DNA from: CAVSUR01 sp052143655
Lineage (GTDB): Bacteria > Actinomycetota > Actinomycetes > Streptosporangiales > Streptosporangiaceae
Length of the DNA stretch: 27,802 nt
Assembly: GCA_052143655.1 (NCBI GenBank)
Contig: JBKQSL010000279.1
Coordinates: 1 to 27,802, forward strand
Direction: 5' to 3'
The position numbers were made by a program, and so were the translations under genes. Of this stretch, positions 1 to 8,525 are shown piece by piece; the stretch's first letter is position 1, and each line of letters opens with the position of its first letter. A model generated the notes under the pieces. It had not been told where the DNA came from. It ran no database searches and saw nothing but the letters and a program-made list of their open reading frames with translations.

Positions 1-563
1 CGGCGTGCCCTGTACCGGTCGATGGCGACCTGTGGCTCGTCGAAGGGAAAGTCCTCCCCGTGGGTGTCCCGAATCGTGGCCAGGAAATCCAGGATGGCTT
101 CGGCTTCCGCTGCTGAAAGGTCGGCGATCCGCTCTTGGTAGGTGGCGAGCGGCGTGCCCGAGTCGTACCAGTCCAGCTGCTGTTGCCGGAGCTGGCGCAA
201 GGTGTCCGGGGTCAGCCCCATCTCGGCCGGGATCTGCGCAGCACGGTCGAGCGCTTGCAGGACATCGGCGCGCAAAGGCTCAGTGAGTGCCCCTATCAGC
301 TCGGCGGCGAAATTTCCTAGCGAGTCGTAATGCTCCACAGCCAGGTTCAAGAATGCAGGCAGGAAATACCGGAACGCCTCGGGCGCCAGCATCCAGAGGT
401 TTCCTTCTACATCGGCGCGAACCTGGTCAGCCGAGAGGCCAGCCGGATCGGTCACAGCCAGCAGAGCACGCAACCGGTTACCCTCGGCTCCCACGGTGGC
501 CATGAGGAAGTCGCTGTCCGGCGGCCGGGCGCGGGACGCGAATGCTGGAAAGAAGCGCGTCAT
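1..563 (-). CDS. DUF6714-like hypothetical protein, 3' end outside window
   Basis: This frame is open from an ATG at 563 to the left edge of the window (187 codons, no stop), so the C-terminus is missing. Its ATG overlaps the stop of the DUF4157 gene by 4 bases (ATGA at 560-563), which implies translational coupling. The visible protein is soluble, with no signal peptide or membrane segment. The block EAFRYFLPAFLNLAVEHYDS, the later ELIGALTEP and the helix AEAEAILDFLATIRD resemble the DUF6714 family (FRYYLPA...DS..., then a helix ending in FLEF-like residues). That family match is from memory and moderate only. Its position directly after a candidate toxin makes an immunity or accessory role conceivable, but this is inference from context. 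Confidence 0.68.
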   Translation of the reverse strand, partial: MTRFFPAFASRARPPDSDFLMATVGAEGNRLRALLAVTDPAGLSADQVRADVEGNLWMLAPEAFRYFLPAFLNLAVEHYDSLGNFAAELIGALTEPLRADVLQALDRAAQIPAEMGLTPDTLRQLRQQQLDWYDSGTPLATYQERIADLSAAEAEAILDFLATIRDTHGEDFPFDEPQVAIDRYRAR

Positions 564-2014
564 AGGGCTAGCACCACAGCGCCAATCCCTTCGAGCACCT
601 CTATCAGGGTCACCCCTCCTTCAATGGCCTCGCCCTCGGCGGCGACACCCTCGATGAGCCCCTCCGCCGCCCCTGCGGCTTCCTCGATCTCGGCGGCGGT
701 AGCTTCCTCTGCATCCTCGGCGGCTTGCTCAGCGGCAGCGACTGCCGCAGCGGCCGCTGCCGCCAGCACTTCGAGGCAGTTCATCTCAGTGAAGAACCGG
801 TAGCAACGGTTCAGCATCCCGATCTTGTCCTGCACCTGCTGACGATGGCCAGTATCGCCGCCCTTGAAGCAGGTCGTGTCGAGCGCGACGCGTGCGGTGA
901 TCTCGGTAGTGATCGCAGCGATCCTGCCGACAAGAACCACGCAGGACTCCTCGGGGGTAGCGCCACTATCTGGCGCAGTGCATGCGCCGAGCGCATTCAC
1001 CACCGCCTTGGCGGCCTCGACCGCACCTCGTAGCAAGAGGTACCGCGCCCAGGAACAGTCCCCGGGAGGAACCATGCCATCACCCGGCCACCGTTGCACG
1101 ACGCGGTCGGCCACGCCGACGGCTGAATGCATGCCGGGCTTTCTTTCGCCTGCAGCCGCGGCGATCTTCGAGTGCGAACTGCCCCCGTCGGCCCCGTCGC
1201 GCTCGAACCATCCGCCGTCCGCGGCGGAATCTGCCAGACGGTCAGCCTCCCTTTCGGAAGCATCCCCAGGGCAGCTAATCCCGGGACGAACCGAGCCCGC
1301 GCTCTGCTGGACGACATGCGCGAGCTCGTGGGCCAGCAATCGCTTGCCGCTCGCCGATCCGGGCGAGAACTGATCATCTGCGAACACGACATCATTTCCG
1401 GAGGTGTACGCACGAGCATTAATTGCGCATGCCGCCTGGGCCGCCTGGGCGTCGGTGTGTACGCGCACCTGGCTGAAGTCATGGTGAAACCCGGTCTCCA
1501 TCTCCGCGCGAATAGCTGGCGCGAGGGGGCGACCCGGTGAAGCCAGCACCTCAGGCACAACGGGTGGCACGAGCCCTGAGCCAACCGCGCTGGCACTGCG
1601 AAAGACCCTCTGCTCATCTGAGTGGTCACATGCACCGGGCGGACAGCGGCGGCCGCCGCAGCGCTGGACCATTGCGGGGCTAGGCGAGACGACTGCGAGC
1701 GGTTCTGGTCGATGTGCAGGTTGTGCTCGCATCGACTGATGCATTTCGCGACCGAGTGGATGCCATGGGAACGGCAGGGTTTCCCGGTTGTCCGGTGCAG
1801 CGGTCCCGCCCGGTGAAACGCCGTAAGCGAACTCCAAGTCGGCAGGGCGCGCTACCAGTTGGCTCGGTCGCAGTCTGGGGCCGGACCGCGTGGCAGTGTC
1901 GCTGTCGCGACGCGCTCTATGGCGCCGTTCTAGACCAGGGTTTCTCGACCAAGCCGGTGGCCGGGCTACCTGAGCGGCTGGAGGATTCTGCTTTGCATAC
2001 CTTGCCTCAGCCAT
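560..2014 (-). CDS. DUF4157 (eCIS-associated metalloprotease-like) protein with Cys-rich toxin-like C-terminus; candidate cargo
   Basis: This is a 484-residue protein. The ATG at 2014 is chosen because GGGAGGA lies 7 bases upstream; a GTG at 2044 would add ten residues without a comparable site. The N-terminal ~140 residues are low-complexity and Arg/Pro-rich. Next comes a CxxxxCxxxxC-type segment near residue 120, then a DUF4157 domain (about 165-240) with the hallmarks FSQVRVHTDAQAA and the zinc-protease-type motif HELAH (about 229-233) followed by VVQQ. DUF4157 is the best-known eCIS-associated domain outside the structural genes. The C-terminal part (about 320-415) has six cysteines and the motif CFKGGDTGHR followed by NRCYRFF, resembling the Novel toxin 16 polymorphic-toxin type (recalled, not searched). 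The tail is Ala/Glu-rich and ends in a hydrophobic stretch. It is probably a loaded effector, or a protease that matures one. Confidence 0.85.
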   Translation of the reverse strand: MAEARYAKQNPPAAQVARPPAWSRNPGLERRHRARRDSDTATRSGPRLRPSQLVARPADLEFAYGVSPGGTAAPDNRETLPFPWHPLGREMHQSMRAQPAHRPEPLAVVSPSPAMVQRCGGRRCPPGACDHSDEQRVFRSASAVGSGLVPPVVPEVLASPGRPLAPAIRAEMETGFHHDFSQVRVHTDAQAAQAACAINARAYTSGNDVVFADDQFSPGSASGKRLLAHELAHVVQQSAGSVRPGISCPGDASEREADRLADSAADGGWFERDGADGGSSHSKIAAAAGERKPGMHSAVGVADRVVQRWPGDGMVPPGDCSWARYLLLRGAVEAAKAVVNALGACTAPDSGATPEESCVVLVGRIAAITTEITARVALDTTCFKGGDTGHRQQVQDKIGMLNRCYRFFTEMNCLEVLAAAAAAAVAAAEQAAEDAEEATAAEIEEAAGAAEGLIEGVAAEGEAIEGGVTLIEVLEGIGAVVLAL

Positions 2015-2217
2015 CGGCTGTCCTCCCGGCGCGACGCGCAACACGATACCGGCACGCTGTCACCGTCGCGTCACCAGGACGCCCGCACACAGCAATTTGT
2101 GAACGAAATGTCAGCCCGCGACGGCATCGGCCAGGCAGTTACACCACCAAGCGGGACGCAACCCCCCGTCGGCTTTCTGAGAACGTAGAATCCATGGACG
2201 CCCATCGGGAGGGGCTC
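2015..2217. promoter_or_regulatory. Divergent promoter region between DUF4157 and PAAR-like genes
   Basis: This 203-base stretch separates two divergent starts. On the plus strand TAGAAT at 2186-2191 is a good -10 box for the DUF4280 gene, with no convincing -35. On the minus strand a TATCGT -10-like box lies at about 2044-2049. About 10 bases upstream of it are two GTCACC copies (plus-strand reading) at 2059 and 2070, exactly 11 bp apart. No other gene was seen here. Confidence 0.4.
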
Positions 2218-2574
2218 ATGCCTAACCTGGTATGTACCGGAGCGACGCTGCAGTGCTCTTTCGGCGCTGCACCTTCGACGTTCGCTGCCACCGGCATCCA
2301 GACGTCGGCAGGCAGCCCGGTGGGCGTGGTGTCTGACGTGACGCCCGCGAATGTGCCGCCCTTCGGGTTGTGCAGTTCTCCGTCGAATCCGCAGGTGGCG
2401 GCGGCCGAAGGGCCCGTCCCGTGCGTGCCGGTGCTGGCGCCGTGGACGCCAGGCTCCGCGCGGGTGACGATCAGCGAGGTCAGTGCCCTGGACGATTCCT
2501 GTACCTGTACCTGCGCGTGGGCAGGCGTGGTGACGGTGAGCGCGGCCGGGCAGACCGCGGCCAGCGACCAGTAG
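2218..2574 (+). CDS. DUF4280 PAAR-like spike-tip protein
   Basis: This 118-residue protein starts at an ATG preceded by GGGAGGGG, a strong ribosome-binding site. The family pattern is complete: MPNLVCTGATLQCSFG at the N-terminus, the central NVPPFGLCSSPSNPQV, then PCVPV and APWTPGSARVTI, and a final CAWAGVVTVSAAGQ. The DUF4280 family is PAAR-like; such proteins sharpen the tip of VgrG/gp5-type spikes in contractile systems. It should therefore sit on the gpV-like spike encoded at 13888-14412. Unusually it is the only tail component on the plus strand, separate from the structural operon and facing it tail to tail. Its own -10 candidate (TAGAAT, 2186) suggests independent transcription. Confidence 0.9.
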   Translation: MPNLVCTGATLQCSFGAAPSTFAATGIQTSAGSPVGVVSDVTPANVPPFGLCSSPSNPQVAAAEGPVPCVPVLAPWTPGSARVTISEVSALDDSCTCTCAWAGVVTVSAAGQTAASDQ

Positions 2575-2594
2575 GCCCGCGCGCGGCACAGCCA

Positions 2595-5500
2595 TCACTC
2601 CCCGGCCGGCCGGTGCTCGACCGCCATGTCCACGCCGCCGAGCTCGATCCGATCCCCGGGCTCGATCGGGGTCTCGTGCTCCGCATCGGCGTCATTGACC
2701 CTGGTCCCGTTGGTGGAGTGCAGGTCCTGGATCGTCGCCCGGTCGCCAAGCACCCGCACAAGGGCATGGTTGTGGGAGATCCGGGGGTCCCTGAGCTGGA
2801 CCTCCGCGCCTTCCTCGCGTCCGATGACCATCTCGCCCGGGCGCAGGTCGAACGTTCGGCCCGCGTCGGCACCGGTGTTCACCACGATCCGCAGCGGCCG
2901 CAGTGCCGGGCCGGGCGGGATCTCCTGCGGAAGGTAATCGGTCACGGTGTTGAGGTGGTCCCAGTTGTTGAGAGGCGATGGCACGTTCTCGCGCTGGGGG
3001 AGCCGGGTGGGGGCGATGAAGACATTGCCGGTGATGGCTGTTCCCGGCGGCGAAGTCGCGGCGCGCAGCGTCAGGCTGTGGCTGTGCCACTCCTCCTGCG
3101 CATCCGGGGCCTCGTTGGCGACCACGTTTCCCGTCACGCAGGTGTCCGCGACCCCGCCGACGAAGACCGTCTCACCGCCGGGGAACCGGCCCCTGATCCA
3201 GTTGTCGTGAATGAGGGCAGCGCCTGCTCCGGCGGTGAGGTCAGCGACCACCAGGCCGGCGCCGCAGCGGGAGTCGGCGGCGACCGCGTCGATCGTGCAG
3301 TCGCCGACATCAAGCCGCAGCCGCGGCTGCCGGCCAATCCGGCTGGTCGGGCGGTCATGTCTGACTTCCTCACCGATAGCGTGGATGGCCGTCTCCGACT
3401 CGGAGATGTCGGGGTCGGCGAACAGCGAATCGATCTCCGCTGGCAGCCCGGCCGGTCCTTCGCCCTGTGCCCACAAGCCGCTGAAGGTGTCCCGGGCTCG
3501 GGCCATCAGGGCTGCGTCCGGAATGCGCAGCCTGCCCGGATCGGCGTGGCCGCCGTCGGCCGCTGGCAGCAGCTGGCCGATCGCGGCGGCGATCACGAAG
3601 ATCCGGTCCAGCAGCGCGGCGCCGCCGTAGCTGCCCGAGACCCTCCGGTAAGCGTCCTCATCGCCGACAGCCAGCCGGTCGAAGATGACGGCAAGCTCCG
3701 GGTCAGGAAGCGAGATCAGCCAGAATCCGCCGTAGCTGTCGCGCACCGTGTTCCCGGCGACCCGCAGCGCCCCGAGCCGGGCGAGGACGAGCGCCGGCAC
3801 GGTCACGCCCTGGAACAGGCATCGCTCCAGCGCCGCGTCGTCAAGAAGGTGCGGCTCGTCGTTCCGCCGGCGGTCGCGTGCGGGGCGCGGCACCTGAAGG
3901 TAGCCGAAGCTGAGCTGGTGCGGCGGCCGGGAGTGCTGGCCCGTCGCCAGGTCGTGCAGCCCCGCCGCCGGGCCGCGGGCGGTGCGCACCGGTTCCCATC
4001 GGCGGCGCCGGTGCTCGCCGGCGGCCGGCCAGGCGGGCTGGAAGTCGCAGCCGGTGATCTCGGCTCCGTCCATCGCCCCGGCGGCTAGGACGCCCGCCGC
4101 GAACACGCTCGCGCGGGCCGGGTCGGGCAGCGCGAACGTGCAGTCCTCGACGGTGAGGTCCGCGGCGTCGTGCGCGCAGATGCCGATCGCCACGTGCAGC
4201 TCGCGGCAGAAGTCCCTGAGCAGGGCATGATTCCTGGCGTTCCGGTGGCTGAACGAGCGCTCCCCGGGCGTGAATCTGGCCAGCGGCGGGTGCAGCTCGA
4301 TGCCCCGGATCGTGACGGCGGCCGCGTCCCGGATGACGATCAGGCCGCGGAGGAAGTCTTCTCCGGGCCGGCCCGGGCCGCGCAGGATGACGTCTTTGCG
4401 GCACGCCTGCACGGTGATGCCGTCCAGCTCCGGCCCGACCACCAGCGGCGCCGGCAGCCTGTAAGTACCTGGCTCCAGGCAGATGGTCACTGGTCCCCGG
4501 TGTGCGTAGCTGTCCAGCAGGGCCTGCAGTGCCGCCCCATGCCCGGCTTGCTCCGGTCCGACGTCCACCGTGCAGCAGCCGCTTTTCCCGGCGGCCAGTT
4601 CGGCGAGCCCGGAGAATCGCGGCACGCAGCTGACCGGCGTCGGCGGCTCGTCCTCGTCATCGTCCTCGTCCTCGTCATCGTCCCAGGTCAGCACGGCCAG
4701 CGGACAGGCCCAGGTCCGCGGGCCTTCCGGCGGCTGTGGCTCGTCGAGGTAGCGCTGCGGGTAGATGAGGCCCGGCTGGATGGGCCGGACAGCGAAGTGC
4801 CAGTAGTCCCCGACGCGGAAGCCGTGATCGGAGGTCAGCGTCACGTCCACGCCGGTATCGCCGAGCGCGACGCGCGCGCCGCGCTTGGCGGGAGCCCTCG
4901 CCTGCCACGCGCGCAGATAAAGCTGCGGAGTCCGCTCGGCGGACAGATAGTCGCGCGGGTACCCGTCCGGGTTCTCCGCGTCGGCCGGGCCGCCCGAGAT
5001 GACCAGGCTCTGGGCGGCCGGATCGTAGGCCTGCGCCACCGTCGTGACGAAGCCGTGCGGCGACGCGATGAAGTCGGCCTTGGTGAGCCGGGCCGCGTCG
5101 CGCAGCAACTCCACGGCCTGGCCCTTCGCCGGGTAATGGAAGGTGTCAGCGGGCGGGTTGGCGAGCGTGAGGGTGGTGTGGCCCGGTTGCGGCGCGGCCT
5201 GGACCCGGTAGAGGAACGAGGCGTTGTCGAAGCCCCAGACGATGGTCGGCTCGCCGGTACGGTGATCAACCCTGGCGACCATGACCCGGATCAGCTGGTT
5301 CTCGGCGCCCAGATAGCCGGCGGCGGTGACGGGGTGAGCGCCGCCCCTGCCCGCCGGCAAATGCGGGAACGACACCTTCAGGCGCGCGGATGATCTGGCC
5401 GTCATCGACTCGTGGTCGAGCCGCAGCCCGCGGGCCGCGAGGGAGTCTTCCAGCGCCTTGCGCGAGCCCTCGCAGGAGCCCGATTCGCTCGGGCAGCGGA

Positions 5501-6011
5501 CGAATCGCTGCAGGATGCGGCGGCGCTGCATGGTGTCGGGTCCGCCGAGGGCGACATCGGCGAGCGCCGGATCCTCGACGGCGCAGACCTCCTGCTCGCA
5601 GGCCAGCAGGTACACCAGCTCGTGCCGGGAGTCGCGCTCGTGCCGGGCGTCCGGTGCTCGCCACAGCGGATCGGTCGAGTGGTCGAGCCAGTCAGGCTGA
5701 TGGCTGTAGCGGACCCGCTCGCTCAGGGTCAGCCGCTCGCCGCCGAGATACAAGGTGCCCGGCCCGATCGTCAGGTGCCGCTCTCCCGGGCCGGGCTCCT
5801 CGCCGGGCGCCGGGCCTGATGTCACCGCGTACCCGCCGTCGGGGGTGCCGGCCGGGCCAACGATGTCTCGTGTCGCGTGCCGGTCACGTTCCTCGGCGAT
5901 CGCTTCGGCCTCGTTCCAGTCGGCCTCGACCGTCACCCGGCCCTGCTGGGCGACGACCCCGCGCCACCTGCGGCTCGGATCGTGGGTCACGCGCGCGCGA
6001 TCGCCGGCCAT
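2595..6011 (-). CDS. DUF6519 / right-handed beta-helix / FHA tail protein
   Basis: This 1138-residue protein starts at an ATG preceded by GGAAGG. The N-terminus has the DUF6519 signature (THDPSRRWRGVVAQQGRVTV, then EADWNEAE). An Asp/Glu-only stretch (about residues 436-449) is followed by parallel beta-helix-like sequence (about 500-720 and 750-1000) with short repeated strands such as AVTIRGIEL, DLTVEDCTF and AALIHDNWIRG. The last ~100 residues form an FHA domain: MVIGREEGAEVQL, RISHNHALV and STNGTRVND supply the conserved GR, SxxH and NGT residues used to bind phosphothreonine. It is the last gene of the structural operon, 36 bases after the gpI-like gene. I infer a peripheral baseplate or fibre-like role. 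What the FHA domain binds is unknown. Confidence 0.85.
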   Translation of the reverse strand: MAGDRARVTHDPSRRWRGVVAQQGRVTVEADWNEAEAIAEERDRHATRDIVGPAGTPDGGYAVTSGPAPGEEPGPGERHLTIGPGTLYLGGERLTLSERVRYSHQPDWLDHSTDPLWRAPDARHERDSRHELVYLLACEQEVCAVEDPALADVALGGPDTMQRRRILQRFVRCPSESGSCEGSRKALEDSLAARGLRLDHESMTARSSARLKVSFPHLPAGRGGAHPVTAAGYLGAENQLIRVMVARVDHRTGEPTIVWGFDNASFLYRVQAAPQPGHTTLTLANPPADTFHYPAKGQAVELLRDAARLTKADFIASPHGFVTTVAQAYDPAAQSLVISGGPADAENPDGYPRDYLSAERTPQLYLRAWQARAPAKRGARVALGDTGVDVTLTSDHGFRVGDYWHFAVRPIQPGLIYPQRYLDEPQPPEGPRTWACPLAVLTWDDDEDEDDDEDEPPTPVSCVPRFSGLAELAAGKSGCCTVDVGPEQAGHGAALQALLDSYAHRGPVTICLEPGTYRLPAPLVVGPELDGITVQACRKDVILRGPGRPGEDFLRGLIVIRDAAAVTIRGIELHPPLARFTPGERSFSHRNARNHALLRDFCRELHVAIGICAHDAADLTVEDCTFALPDPARASVFAAGVLAAGAMDGAEITGCDFQPAWPAAGEHRRRRWEPVRTARGPAAGLHDLATGQHSRPPHQLSFGYLQVPRPARDRRRNDEPHLLDDAALERCLFQGVTVPALVLARLGALRVAGNTVRDSYGGFWLISLPDPELAVIFDRLAVGDEDAYRRVSGSYGGAALLDRIFVIAAAIGQLLPAADGGHADPGRLRIPDAALMARARDTFSGLWAQGEGPAGLPAEIDSLFADPDISESETAIHAIGEEVRHDRPTSRIGRQPRLRLDVGDCTIDAVAADSRCGAGLVVADLTAGAGAALIHDNWIRGRFPGGETVFVGGVADTCVTGNVVANEAPDAQEEWHSHSLTLRAATSPPGTAITGNVFIAPTRLPQRENVPSPLNNWDHLNTVTDYLPQEIPPGPALRPLRIVVNTGADAGRTFDLRPGEMVIGREEGAEVQLRDPRISHNHALVRVLGDRATIQDLHSTNGTRVNDADAEHETPIEPGDRIELGGVDMAVEHRPAGE

Positions 6012-6047
6012 GGCCGCCTTCCTTTCCCGCCCTGGGCAGGACGGTGA

Positions 6048-8525
6048 TCACGTGACATGCACGATCACGGGCGTGAGCCCGAGCGGCATGTACTCGGCGT
6101 ACTTGATGAGCAGGGCCTGCTCCCTGACCGGGCTCAGGTTCGCGCAGAACGCGCCCAGCTCCGAGCCGTTCCCGGCGCCCGCGCAGATCGACGCGCCAGC
6201 GTCACCGCCGATGATCGCGGAGTCGGCGGTCTCGAGCAGCTGCGCGTAGCCCGGCTGCCCGTAGCGGTCGGTGGCGAATATCGGGGCGCCCGCCGTGATC
6301 ACGGCCGACTGATCCGGGGCCGGGATTGCGCTGCCGAGGGCGTAGGCACTGGTGCGGACCCAGCCATCCTGGCGGTCGTCAACCCCGGCGAACCCGGTCA
6401 CGATCGAGTCGGCGGCGCGCAGCCGGTGCGCGGCCACGCGCCCGATGACGGTGACCCGGTCGAGCAGCACGGACGCGTCGGCGGCCGCCAGGGCGGCCGT
6501 CCCCAGCGCGACCGGGAATGCCTCTTCCAGCAGCCGGCGGTTATCAGCGGCCCGCCGGGCCGTGTCAGCGCGCCGCTGGCCTGCGGCGCGCTCGGTCGTC
6601 TCCGGGCTGATCCGCACGTCGGCCAGCAGGTCCGGGTCGTACAGGGAAGGTCCGGCCACGAGATCGTTGAGGCCGCTGAGGACGGCCGGCGGCAGTCCGC
6701 GCTGCCGGGCCGGCCGCCGGGCGTGGTAGCCCCGCAGTGCCTGCACGGCCCGGTCCGGCAGCGCCGCGAGAAGTGCCGCGGACAGCGGATCTTCCGCCAG
6801 CAGGCTGGCGGCGAGCAGCACCGGGTCGAAGACATCCGCGGCGGTGAACCCGGGGCCGGCGGTCGCCGGGAGGCCCTGGATGATGCTGTCGGTCACCGTG
6901 ATCGTCTCGACCGACCCGCTGAGCCGGGTGCGCACCGGGCCGAGGATGCAGTGGTCGAGGCGAAGGCGCCGGATCGATCCCCGCTCGTCCGCGGCGGCGG
7001 CCGGATCGGCCTCGACGAAGATCCGGCACGGCGCGAGCGGCCCGCCGTCGGCCGCCACGGCCAGCGGCGGGGAGCCCGGGCCGGCCGTGCCGGGATCGAT
7101 CGTGCACGCGGTAAAGCGCACCTCGTCGAAGGAACCGCGCAGCACGATGTCGCAGCCCGAGACGGTGAGGCCATCGAGCACGAGCCGTGCCTCGGCGCCG
7201 CCGGTGAAGACCCAGGCTGCCGGCCGGGAGGCCGGGCGCAGCACCGGGCGCATGCCCGGCCCGGCCCGGACCAGTACGGAGGCGACCGGCGCGGCGGTCG
7301 AGCCAGCGTCAGCCGGTACCAGGTAGCTGGCACTGTCGGGAGCACTGCAGTCACCGAGCGTGACGGTACCGTGCGGCCCGGCCGCGGCCAGCGCGGCGCC
7401 CAGCCCGGCGCCGCCGGTCACGACGTGTTCGGTGCCGACGACATCCGGCGGGTCTGCGAGCAGCGCCCGGTCGTAGGGGCCGGCGCCGACGGTGCCGGAG
7501 AATCCGTACTGATAGCTGACCGTGACCGGGTCTGCGGGCCCGGCCAGAGTGCCGGGCCGCGCCGCGAACCGGCCGGCCTGCGGCCAGACCGACGTCAGCT
7601 GCCAGCCGTCCCCGATGCTGACCGGAGCGGGGATATCAGCGCCCGCGGCGATCGCGGCCAGGATCGAGCTGGTCAGCGGGCCTGGCACCTGCCAGTCGCG
7701 GAGCGCGGCCGTCGCGCCGGGCGAGTCGCCGAGGTCTGGCGCGGGCGGCAGGAACAGCGGGACTTGGCGGCCGGTCGGGTCGAAGACGTACTGGCCCGGT
7801 TCGTCGGCGACCGCGACCGGAGTTCCGGCCGTGACCGGGAAGCTGGCCAGCCGCCAGAGGTGCACCAGCAGCTTGGCTATCCCGAAGTGGCCGACGGCAC
7901 CCTGGCCGGCCCGGACGTCGGCGGTGTGGAAGTACTCGTCGAACGCGGTTCCGGCCAGCGTCGCGCCGTGACGGGATCGCAGGTCGGCGAGCCCGCCCGC
8001 CGGGGTGCCGGTCAGCCGCCCGGCCAGGCCCTCGGCGCGCAGCAGCCCGGCCGTTTCGGCTGGGCTGGCGGCCGGGAACGCGGCCGGGCCGACGGCCGGG
8101 TCGAGCCCGTGCCGGGTGCGCGACAGCCGCCGGAACGCCTCGCTGACATGCGCGGTCCACCCGGTGATATCCAGCGCGAGTTCTTCCAGGACGCCGAGCG
8201 TGCCCTTGCGGCGGCGGTAGTGGATCGTCCTGGCCGCATCCAGGCGCTGGGCGCGCGCGTCAAGATTGGCGACGAGGCTGGTGCCGAGCAGGCTGGCGAT
8301 GTAAGGGATGGCCCAGTCGTCGCAGGTCTCGATGGACTGGTCCGCCCACAGCCGGTCGATGCTGCGCCGGACGACGGCCACCTGGGCGCCGATGCGGTCG
8401 ACCAGCTCCCGCAGCGGCCCGGGGGCATCGAAGCTGTCGGTGTCTGCGGTCCGGTAGACGGCGGGCAGCAACTGCCACAGCCGCTGCGCGTAGTAGCCCT
8501 CATAACCGTCGCTGACCTCAGCCAT
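6048..8525 (-). CDS. gpI-like phage-tail protein (tail_TIGR02242 type) with beta-helix extension
   Basis: This 825-residue protein starts at an ATG that overlaps the end of the upstream baseplate-J gene by 8 bases. The first ~180 residues match the gpI/TIGR02242 pattern: LLPAVYRTADTD, then LRELVDRIGAQV...IDRLW, IPYIASLLGTSLV, and the hallmark HYRRRKGTLGVLEELALDITGW. In contractile tails this domain is part of the baseplate wedge. The remaining ~600 residues are far beyond the usual family length. They contain beta-helix-like repeated strands (ARLVLDGLTVSGCDIVLRG, SVETITVTDSIIQG). The extension may form a peripheral spike or receptor-facing structure, which is inference. No signal peptide or membrane helix is seen. 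Confidence 0.85.
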   Translation of the reverse strand: MAEVSDGYEGYYAQRLWQLLPAVYRTADTDSFDAPGPLRELVDRIGAQVAVVRRSIDRLWADQSIETCDDWAIPYIASLLGTSLVANLDARAQRLDAARTIHYRRRKGTLGVLEELALDITGWTAHVSEAFRRLSRTRHGLDPAVGPAAFPAASPAETAGLLRAEGLAGRLTGTPAGGLADLRSRHGATLAGTAFDEYFHTADVRAGQGAVGHFGIAKLLVHLWRLASFPVTAGTPVAVADEPGQYVFDPTGRQVPLFLPPAPDLGDSPGATAALRDWQVPGPLTSSILAAIAAGADIPAPVSIGDGWQLTSVWPQAGRFAARPGTLAGPADPVTVSYQYGFSGTVGAGPYDRALLADPPDVVGTEHVVTGGAGLGAALAAAGPHGTVTLGDCSAPDSASYLVPADAGSTAAPVASVLVRAGPGMRPVLRPASRPAAWVFTGGAEARLVLDGLTVSGCDIVLRGSFDEVRFTACTIDPGTAGPGSPPLAVAADGGPLAPCRIFVEADPAAAADERGSIRRLRLDHCILGPVRTRLSGSVETITVTDSIIQGLPATAGPGFTAADVFDPVLLAASLLAEDPLSAALLAALPDRAVQALRGYHARRPARQRGLPPAVLSGLNDLVAGPSLYDPDLLADVRISPETTERAAGQRRADTARRAADNRRLLEEAFPVALGTAALAAADASVLLDRVTVIGRVAAHRLRAADSIVTGFAGVDDRQDGWVRTSAYALGSAIPAPDQSAVITAGAPIFATDRYGQPGYAQLLETADSAIIGGDAGASICAGAGNGSELGAFCANLSPVREQALLIKYAEYMPLGLTPVIVHVT

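Noticed and set aside
2055..2064. Shared 8-mer GCTGTCAC in both promoter regions
   Set aside because: An 8-base match is expected by chance in GC-rich sequence of this length; only the 11-bp periodicity is treated as evidence.
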